From positions 248,001 to 312,000 of the forward strand of contig DGQP01000002.1 of assembly GCA_002400415.1 (NCBI GenBank): 64,000 nt of DNA, in the 5' to 3' direction. The translations under genes and the position numbers were made by a program. Source of the stretch: Chitinophagaceae bacterium UBA4411. GTDB taxonomy: Bacteria; Bacteroidota; Bacteroidia; Chitinophagales; Chitinophagaceae. Below, in pieces: positions 58,557 to 64,000 of this stretch (position 1 is the stretch's first letter; every line of letters starts with the position of its first letter). The notes beneath the pieces are model-generated. The model saw only the letters and a list, made by a program, of their open reading frames with translations. It made no database searches and was not told the DNA's origin.

Positions 58557-59894
58557 TTATTTCAACTCGAAGCTTTCGAGAAACTTGGTATTGAAGTCTC
58601 CGGCAAGAAAGCGTTCATCCTTCATAAGCTGAAGATGAAAAGGAATAGTGGTTTTAATTCCTTCGATCACATACTCGCTCAGGGCCCGGTGCATCGTGTT
58701 GATCGCTTCCTTTCTTGTTTGTGCCACTGTAATCAGTTTACCGATCATGGAGTCATAATAAGGCGGGATCACATAGCCTGCATATACATGGCTGTCCACC
58801 CGCACACCGTGTCCCCCGGGCTGGTGCAACGTTGTGATCTTTCCGGGTGAAGGCCTGAAATCATTATACGGATCTTCTGCATTTATACGGCATTCGATAG
58901 AGTGCATCTGTGGTATATAATCCTGGCCGGAAATTTTTTCTCCCATTGCAATTTTGATCTGTTCTTTAATCAGGTCAAAATTGATTACTTCTTCAGTCAC
59001 ACAATGTTCTACCTGTATGCGGGTGTTCATTTCCATGAAGTAGAAATTACGGTGCTTATCCACCAGGAATTCTATAGTACCCACGCTTTCATAATTAATA
59101 GCACTGGCCGCTTTTTTGGCAGCCTCTCCCATTTTATACCGGAGCTCATCCGTCATAAACGGAGAAGGGGATTCTTCCACCAGTTTCTGGTGACGCCGCT
59201 GAATGGAACAATCTCTTTCACTCAGGTGGCAAACATTACCGTATTGATCACCGGCCACCTGTATCTCAATATGCCTGGGCTCTTCCACAAATTTTTCCAT
59301 GTAGATACCATCATTCTTAAAAGAGGCTGCCGCTTCGGCTTTAGCATTGTTATAGGCTCTTTCCATTTCAGCTTCTTCCCACACAATGCGCATTCCTTTT
59401 CCACCACCACCGGCAGTTGCTTTCAGAATTACAGGATAACCCATTCCTTTTGCCATGCCAACAGCTTCATCCAAACTCTGCAGAAGGCCTTCCCCACCAG
59501 GAACCACCGGTACACCAGCTTTGATCATTGTTTCTTTTGCCGTGATCTTATCTCCCATGGAATTGATCATATCCGGTGTCGGCCCGATAAATTTAATGCC
59601 GTGGTCATTGCATATCTGGGCAAATCTTGCGTTTTCTGCAAGAAACCCATAACCCGGGTGGATCGCATCCGCATTGGTGATCTCCACCGCGGCCATGATA
59701 TGTGGTATATTCAGGTAAGAATCTGTGCTTTGGTACTTACCGATACAAACGGCTTCATCGGCAAATTTTACATGCAGGCTATCCCTGTCTGCCGTGGAAT
59801 AAACTGCGACCGTTTTGATACCCATTTCCCGGCAGGTCCGGATCACACGAAGAGCAATTTCACCACGGTTTGCAATCAGTATTTTCTTGAACAT
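58557..59894 (-). CDS. accC: Biotin carboxylase subunit of acetyl-CoA carboxylase
   Basis: Carboxylates the biotin of AccB with ATP and bicarbonate, first step of fatty-acid synthesis. The 445-residue protein has KILIANRGEIALRVIRTCRE, HPGYGFLAENARFAQIC, the ATP-grasp loop KATAGGGGKGMRIVWEE, RDCSIQRRHQKLVEESPSPF, and FYFMEMNTRIQVEHCVTEEV. Length is standard. Encoded 90 nt downstream of accB. Confidence 0.96.
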   Translation of the reverse strand: MFKKILIANRGEIALRVIRTCREMGIKTVAVYSTADRDSLHVKFADEAVCIGKYQSTDSYLNIPHIMAAVEITNADAIHPGYGFLAENARFAQICNDHGIKFIGPTPDMINSMGDKITAKETMIKAGVPVVPGGEGLLQSLDEAVGMAKGMGYPVILKATAGGGGKGMRIVWEEAEMERAYNNAKAEAAASFKNDGIYMEKFVEEPRHIEIQVAGDQYGNVCHLSERDCSIQRRHQKLVEESPSPFMTDELRYKMGEAAKKAASAINYESVGTIEFLVDKHRNFYFMEMNTRIQVEHCVTEEVINFDLIKEQIKIAMGEKISGQDYIPQMHSIECRINAEDPYNDFRPSPGKITTLHQPGGHGVRVDSHVYAGYVIPPYYDSMIGKLITVAQTRKEAINTMHRALSEYVIEGIKTTIPFHLQLMKDERFLAGDFNTKFLESFELK

Positions 59895-59984
59895 TGTATT
59901 TTCTTTTCTGTTAAACTAAAATGTCCACTGACGATCATCCATAGCCTGAAACTATGGGCAATAATCTATGGACGGTATGGGATA

Positions 59985-60470
59985 CTAAGCGGGTTCTACC
60001 AGGAAAAGAGGTTGATCATATTCAACGGGGGAAGCGTCTTCCACCAGCACTTTCACAACCTTCCCTTTTATTTCGCTTTCAATTTCATTAAATAGCTTCA
60101 TGGCTTCGATAATGCAAACCACGGAACCAGGGGCTATTTCACTGCCTATATCAACAAGGTTGGGTTTATCGGGGGATGCCTTCCGGTAGAAAGTACCAAT
60201 CATCGGGCTCTTAATGGTTACCAGATTACCGGCAGGTGCTTCAGCTGGTTTCGGCTTTTCGGCTGCGGGAGCGTTGTTGCCGGCAACTGCAGGTTGCGGG
60301 GCGGCTGCCTGTACAGGTATAGACTGAACCGCCGCAGCAGAGACAACCTGGGTTACGTGGTCCTCTTTTTGTTTGATTGTAACCCTGAAGTCTTTCTGCT
60401 CAATGGTAAGTTCGCCAATATTCGACTTATTGACCATCTTGATCAGTTCCTGTATTTGCTTGAAATCCAT
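59985..60470 (-). CDS. accB: Biotin carboxyl carrier protein of acetyl-CoA carboxylase
   Basis: Carries the biotin between AccC and the carboxyltransferase. From ATG 60470 it has 161 residues: N-terminal helix (DFKQIQELIKMVNKSNIGEL), an Ala/Pro-rich linker (~65-90), then the biotinyl domain with IKSPMIGTFYRKASPDKPNL and the target lysine in CIIEAMKLFNEIESE. A longer frame begins with TTG and adds three residues. Confidence 0.95.
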   Translation of the reverse strand: MDFKQIQELIKMVNKSNIGELTIEQKDFRVTIKQKEDHVTQVVSAAAVQSIPVQAAAPQPAVAGNNAPAAEKPKPAEAPAGNLVTIKSPMIGTFYRKASPDKPNLVDIGSEIAPGSVVCIIEAMKLFNEIESEIKGKVVKVLVEDASPVEYDQPLFLVEPA

Positions 60471-60610
60471 GTTTTTCAATTTTGAAAGAAATTTTAATTT
60501 AGAAAAGTACCTGTTGGCAAGCAGGCAGGGGGCTAAGTTAGGGAAAACACAGCCAGCTTTTCAAATGATTTTTGTGAGTTTTGGAGCCAAATCGGGGTAA
60601 AATCGATGAA

Positions 60611-60644
60611 AAATGGCCCGAAATCGATAGATTCAGGGCCATTT
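60611..60644 (-). terminator. Terminator downstream of efp
   Basis: AAATGGCCC and GGGCCATTT, 9-bp perfect arms around a 16-nt loop, with T's on the minus-strand side; 19 nt after the efp stop. Confidence 0.7.
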
Positions 60645-60663
60645 GCCTCATTTTATAATCAGG

Positions 60664-61227
60664 TTATTTTACCCGCTCTACGTACTCCCCGGTCTTGGTA
60701 TTAATCCGGATTTGCTCTCCTTCGTTTACAAATAATGGGACGTTGATAGTAGCCCCCGTCTCAATAGTGGCGGGCTTCAGGGTACGTGTTGCAGTATCTC
60801 CCCTGAGACCTGGTTCCGTATAAGTAACCAGCATTACGATCTTATCAGGCAATTCTACACTCATAGGCAGTTCAGTTTCGGTATTAAATAATACACTTAC
60901 TTCCTGGCCATCTTTCAAAAACTGGGGTGCATCCACCATATTTTCCTGGACTGCAACCTGTTCAAAAGTTTCCGTATCCATGAAATTATAGCCACTGTCG
61001 TCTTTATAAAGAAACTGGTAGCTTTTTCTTTCCACCCGCACCGGGAAGATACTATCGCCTGAGTTCCAGGTCTTTTCAATGGAACGGTTATTATCCACTC
61101 CCTTCAGTTTTGCCCACACTTTTGCAGCCGCACGGGCTGTTTTATTCTCACCAAATTCCACCACAGTATATAAGCTGCCATCCAATTTGATGATAAGCCC
61201 CCTGCTGATGTCTGCTGTTGTTGCCAT
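60664..61227 (-). CDS. efp: Elongation factor P, arginine-tip type
   Basis: EF-P rescues ribosomes stalled at polyproline. The 187-residue protein has the KOW domain I, OB domains II (DSIFPVRVERKSYQFLYKDD) and III (TYTEPGLRGDTATRTLKPAT). The active loop reads FGENKTARAAAKVWAKLKGV: arginine stands at position 32, where the lysine of KPGKG-type EF-P (E. coli K34) would be. The loop aligns with EarP-type EF-P (NKSGRNAAVV), in which that arginine is rhamnosylated. Whether it is modified here cannot be told. Followed by accB and accC, a common order. Confidence 0.93.
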   Translation of the reverse strand: MATTADISRGLIIKLDGSLYTVVEFGENKTARAAAKVWAKLKGVDNNRSIEKTWNSGDSIFPVRVERKSYQFLYKDDSGYNFMDTETFEQVAVQENMVDAPQFLKDGQEVSVLFNTETELPMSVELPDKIVMLVTYTEPGLRGDTATRTLKPATIETGATINVPLFVNEGEQIRINTKTGEYVERVK

Positions 61228-61250
61228 GTTGAATACAAATTTTGAGGCGG

Positions 61251-61281
61251 CAAAGATAAGGCAGTGGATTTTGATGACAAT
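61251..61281 (-). promoter_or_regulatory. Promoter of efp
   Basis: TATCTTTG (61258-61251, minus strand) with an ATTG 19 nt upstream (61281-61278). Box lies 24 nt before the efp ATG. Confidence 0.5.
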
Positions 61282-61357
61282 AAGTAAATAAAAAACATGT
61301 TAAGGAATCTCATCGGGTTCAGCTCTTACGAACCAATCCCCTCTTTATCTTTATTGT

Positions 61358-61858
61358 ATGAAGAAAAGCAGTCTATTGGTGGCAGGGATATTTTTAGCCA
61401 TTACACTTTTTTCACAAACCGATTCCATCCAGCCGCCTTATAAAAAATTTCCTTCTTTTCCGCCTGTCAGGTTATTAAATACCGACAGCAGCAGTTTCTT
61501 TACGAAAAGCAATTTAGATAAGAAGACTTTTGCCCTGCTGATGTTATTTAACCCGCAATGTGAACACTGCCGGCATGAAACGGAAGAGATTATTCAGCAC
61601 ATCGATAAATTCAAACATATACAGATCGTAATGGCCACCTTTGCCCCTTTTGACAGCATGATGGCTTTCCGGGAACGTTACCAATTGGCCAAATTCAGCA
61701 ATATTATTGTGGCCCAGGATACACACTATTTCCTGACCAGTTTCTTTAAGGTTCACAGTCTTCCGTTTCTTGCATTCTATAACCGGAAAAAAGAGCTCAT
61801 CACTGTTGCGGAAGGCTCTGTCCCTGTTGAAAAAATAGTGGCTGCATTTGAAAAATAG
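61358..61858 (+). CDS. Exported thioredoxin-fold protein with a CEHC motif
   Basis: The 166-residue protein has a signal peptide (SLLVAGIFLAITLFSQ) and a thioredoxin/AhpC-type fold: LMLFNPQCEHCRHETEEIIQ with cysteines 68 and 71 (CxxC), the HIQIVMATFAPFDSMM strand-helix, and VHSLPFLAFYNRKKELIT with the cis-proline. A periplasmic thiol-disulfide reductase is likely; the partner is unknown. Confidence 0.82.
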   Translation: MKKSSLLVAGIFLAITLFSQTDSIQPPYKKFPSFPPVRLLNTDSSSFFTKSNLDKKTFALLMLFNPQCEHCRHETEEIIQHIDKFKHIQIVMATFAPFDSMMAFRERYQLAKFSNIIVAQDTHYFLTSFFKVHSLPFLAFYNRKKELITVAEGSVPVEKIVAAFEK

Positions 61859-61961
61859 CCACCCTGTATGACGAAATTCAGTTCTTTATTGCAGGGAACA
61901 AACAGGGTATGATAATCGTCAGGAAAATCAAAATCGGCCGTCAATTTTAACGGCCAGCACC

Positions 61962-61969
61962 TAACTTTG
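61962..61969 (+). promoter_or_regulatory. Promoter -7 element of mdh
   Basis: TAACTTTG, a perfect TAnnTTTG, 58 nt before the mdh start. A CTGCCtccGGCAG hairpin (61980-61992) lies directly after it, in the predicted leader. Confidence 0.5.
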
Positions 61970-61979
61970 CTCCGCAAAT

Positions 61980-61992
61980 CTGCCTCCGGCAG
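61980..61992 (+). repeat. CTGCC/GGCAG hairpin in the mdh leader
   Basis: Five-base arms with a TCC loop, followed by another GCAGG. Same motif as the other GGCAGGC palindromes. Confidence 0.45.
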
Positions 61993-62027
61993 GCAGGTAA
62001 TTTCTCATTAATAAAATAACATTTTCC

Positions 62028-62957
62028 ATGAAAGTAACTGTTGTAGGCGCTGGTGCAGTAGGAGCAACCTGTGCTGATAATATTGCCCGTAAAGAACTTT
62101 GCCAGGAACTGGTATTACTTGATATCAAAGAAGGTGTTGCGGAAGGCAAGGCCCAGGATATGATGCAAACCGCCACTTTGCTTGGCTTTGATACCAAGAT
62201 CACCGGCAGCACCAATGATTATGCAAAAACAGCCGGCAGTGATGTGGTTGTAATTACTTCCGGCCTGCCCCGGAAACCGGGTATGACCCGTGAAGAACTC
62301 ATCGGTGTAAATGCAGGCATTGTAAAAGGTGTTTGTGAAAATATACTGAAACATTCTCCCAATGCGATCATCATTGTAATCAGCAACCCGATGGATACAA
62401 TGACCTATCTCGCATTGCAATCAACCGGCCTGCCAAAGAACAGGATTATCGGAATGGGTGGCACTTTAGACAGCAGCCGTTTCAAATATCAAATGAGCCA
62501 GCACCTGGGTTGCAGCCCTTCAGACCTGAATGCTGTGGTGGTAGGCGGCCATGGTGATACAACAATGATCCCGCTGATTCGTCTGGCTACCTGGAACAGT
62601 ACACCTGTTACAAATTTCCTTTCTGCCGAACAACAGGAGAAAATTGTAAAAGATACTATGGTGGGCGGTGCTACATTAACAGCTCTTATCGGTACTTCAG
62701 CCTGGTATGCACCCGGTGCCGCCGGAGCTGCCCTCGTTGAGTCAATTCTTCGTGATGAAAAGAAATTATTTACCTGCTGCGTGGCATTAGATGGGGAATA
62801 TGGTCAAAAAGATATTTGTCTCGGTGTCCCTGTCACCATTGGCAAGAATGGCTGGGAAAAGATCATTGATTTTAAACTGAATGAATCTGAACAAGCAGCA
62901 TTTAATAAAAGTGCAGATGCAGTAAGGAGTATGAATGATGTGCTGAAAACACTCTGA
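62028..62957 (+). CDS. mdh: Malate dehydrogenase
   Basis: Interconverts malate and oxaloacetate with NAD in the TCA cycle. The 309-residue LDH-like protein has VTVVGAGAVGATCADNIAR, an aspartate after the second strand (LVLLDIKEG, favouring NAD), the substrate-loop arginines in LPRKPGMTREELIG, VISNPMDTMTYLA, and the catalytic histidine in VVGGHGDTTMIPL. Monocistronic. Confidence 0.95.
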   Translation: MKVTVVGAGAVGATCADNIARKELCQELVLLDIKEGVAEGKAQDMMQTATLLGFDTKITGSTNDYAKTAGSDVVVITSGLPRKPGMTREELIGVNAGIVKGVCENILKHSPNAIIIVISNPMDTMTYLALQSTGLPKNRIIGMGGTLDSSRFKYQMSQHLGCSPSDLNAVVVGGHGDTTMIPLIRLATWNSTPVTNFLSAEQQEKIVKDTMVGGATLTALIGTSAWYAPGAAGAALVESILRDEKKLFTCCVALDGEYGQKDICLGVPVTIGKNGWEKIIDFKLNESEQAAFNKSADAVRSMNDVLKTL

Positions 62958-62977
62958 TCCTTTCTGCCCATGATTTT

Positions 62978-63007
62978 AAAACCCGGCTTTATTCAAAGCC
63001 GGGTTTT
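62978..63007. terminator. Terminator of mdh
   Basis: AAAACCCGGCTTT and AAAGCCGGGTTTT, 13-bp perfect arms with a 4-nt loop, 20 nt after the stop; symmetrical enough to act in both directions. Confidence 0.9.
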
Positions 63008-63020
63008 CTTTTCTGCGAAA

Positions 63021-63052
63021 TGAAAATGCCCCGCATCTGCAGGACATTTTCA
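63021..63052 (-). terminator. Terminator of the T9SS-sorted protein gene
   Basis: TGAAAATG and CATTTTCA (8-bp arms) extend inward on the minus strand through TCC/GGG-type pairs; T-rich on the minus side, 41 nt after the stop. Confidence 0.6.
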
Positions 63053-63092
63053 TTATTCTGTCTTAAAAGCGGTAAACTAAAAGAGATAGTTG

Positions 63093-64000
63093 TTACCTGG
63101 CTATCGTGAATTGCTGGTTAAGTTTCACCGTACCATCACTGCTCCTGATCACATACTCCCCTGATGCCAATCCTGCTGTATTAATAATCACTTTATTATT
63201 TCCAGGATTCAATACCGCTGCCTGTCTCCTCACCATTCTTCCTGTCATATCCAGCACCTGCAGTTCTGTCCGTATAGCTTTATCAGTTCGTATCGCCACA
63301 TTCAGAACATCATTTGCCGGCACGGGGTAAATGACAACACCTACTGCGTTGCTCCTGCAATTCGTTTGCCGGATGGCCGTATATGTAAACCCGCCGTCTT
63401 TATCCACTTGTTTGATACGGTATTGTGCGGTGCCGCCTTCCAGGTCAAGATACTGGTAACTGCGGCTTGCTGAACTGTTGCCTGCTGCGGCTACTTTATC
63501 AATTACAACCCAGTTGCCATTTGTATTTTTCTCAATTGCAAAATAATCACTGTTACTCTCTGATGCTGTTGACCAGGAGATAGAAGCTCCTTTATCCGAG
63601 CAGTTCACCTTATAATCAGTAAAAAGAACGGGGGTAACAATCGGGCCAAGCAGAAGAGGAACATTATAATTAACCGAATTAACCGGGTATTCATTAGCCA
63701 GGTCGTCTGAAACAGAATACGTAGTAAACTCGCCGGGATTTCCCCCCGAGCCAGAGTTGATCATCACATAACCGCCATAAGGAGCTGTATTATGAAGCGT
63801 CCATAAGGTGACAGTAAAGACATCCACCCAAGCTGTTGTTAAGGTAATAGCAGTACCATCCAGGGTTCCGACTGCCCGTCTGTCAAAACTCTGCGAACCT
63901 GCCGCCTGGTTAAAACTACCACATTGATTAACGGTAGTGTAAGCAAAACCGCCGCCTGCAAATGCCGGAGAGACAGAAACATTGGCCGGATTGCTTACGA
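63093..64000 (-). CDS. Secreted protein with C-terminal T9SS sorting domain (partial, N-terminus outside window)
   Basis: The frame is open from the window end to TAA 63093, giving the last ~301 residues. The upstream part is a beta-rich domain (NQAAGSQSFDRRAVGTLDGT). Then comes a fibronectin-III-like stretch (ISWSTASESNSDYFAIEKNT, TAQYRIKQVDKDGGFTYTAI), and the last ~75 residues form the type A T9SS tail (VVIYPVPANDVLNVAIR, ELQVLDMTGRMVRRQ, GLASGEYVIRSSDGTVKLNQ). That tail directs export through the outer membrane and cell-surface attachment. The function of the body is unknown. Confidence 0.85.
   Translation of the reverse strand, partial: VSNPANVSVSPAFAGGGFAYTTVNQCGSFNQAAGSQSFDRRAVGTLDGTAITLTTAWVDVFTVTLWTLHNTAPYGGYVMINSGSGGNPGEFTTYSVSDDLANEYPVNSVNYNVPLLLGPIVTPVLFTDYKVNCSDKGASISWSTASESNSDYFAIEKNTNGNWVVIDKVAAAGNSSASRSYQYLDLEGGTAQYRIKQVDKDGGFTYTAIRQTNCRSNAVGVVIYPVPANDVLNVAIRTDKAIRTELQVLDMTGRMVRRQAAVLNPGNNKVIINTAGLASGEYVIRSSDGTVKLNQQFTIAR

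Noticed and set aside
58902..60095. Long open frame on the plus strand opposite accC and accB (about 397 codons)
   Set aside because: It lies antisense to two well-supported genes, has improbable amino-acid composition (very Phe/His/Cys-rich), and no start context; a shadow of the real genes.

Overview
The window is a chromosomal segment of a Bacteroidota bacterium, most likely from the Chitinophagaceae or a close relative. The signs are gliding/type IX secretion proteins (PorP/SprF family, a gliding-motility C-terminal domain, a T9SS sorting tail), a GLPGLI-family protein, type II and type III glutamine synthetases side by side, and promoters of the Bacteroidota type (TTTG about 20 nt before TAnnTTTG). 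No rRNA, tRNA, CRISPR array, transposase or integrase gene was recognised.

Layout. 1-10.9 kb, minus strand: the S10-spc ribosomal operon, from rpsJ down to a secY cut by the window start, including rpmD at 1287-1466. 11.0-14.1 kb: an exported beta-helix protein diverging from a UPF0104-type membrane protein. 14.6-19.0 kb: fusA, a plus-strand histone-H1-like gene, then rpsG and rpsL. The usual rpsL-rpsG-fusA-rpsJ linkage is therefore interrupted twice, and rpsL, fusA and rpsJ each have their own TACCTTTG box. 19.1-22.3 kb: PorP-like protein plus large adhesin-like protein. 22.4-36.4 kb: metabolic and housekeeping genes (ilvE, rdgB, an ECF sigma and probable anti-sigma pair, thioesterase, aroE, comA, TPR protein, GLPGLI, yidC, pyrG, amidohydrolase).

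36.4-47.2 kb is an accessory region. It opens with a repeat-rich boundary of REP-like palindromes, followed by visibly AT-rich DNA. Its centre is a compact six-gene plus-strand operon (37999-44804): an SPFH protein with three zinc ribbons, a four-helix membrane protein, a membrane-anchored coiled-coil protein, two paralogous helical proteins, and a beta-solenoid (bactofilin-like) protein. I read it as a membrane-associated scaffold or stress/defence system with no function I can name, and it is the best candidate here for an undescribed system. It is followed by an orphan NTF2-like gene in a cassette-like setting and by a Panacea-type antitoxin whose presumed toxin partner has an in-frame stop.

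47.3-64.0 kb returns to core genes: proC, heptose epimerase, a small membrane protein, purL, a polytopic membrane protein, glnII and glnIII, an M19 dipeptidase, a lipoprotein, efp-accB-accC, a thioredoxin-like protein, mdh, and the C-terminal part of a T9SS-secreted protein running off the window end. Efp carries arginine rather than lysine at the tip of its active loop. Many genes end at clear intrinsic terminators, which are listed.
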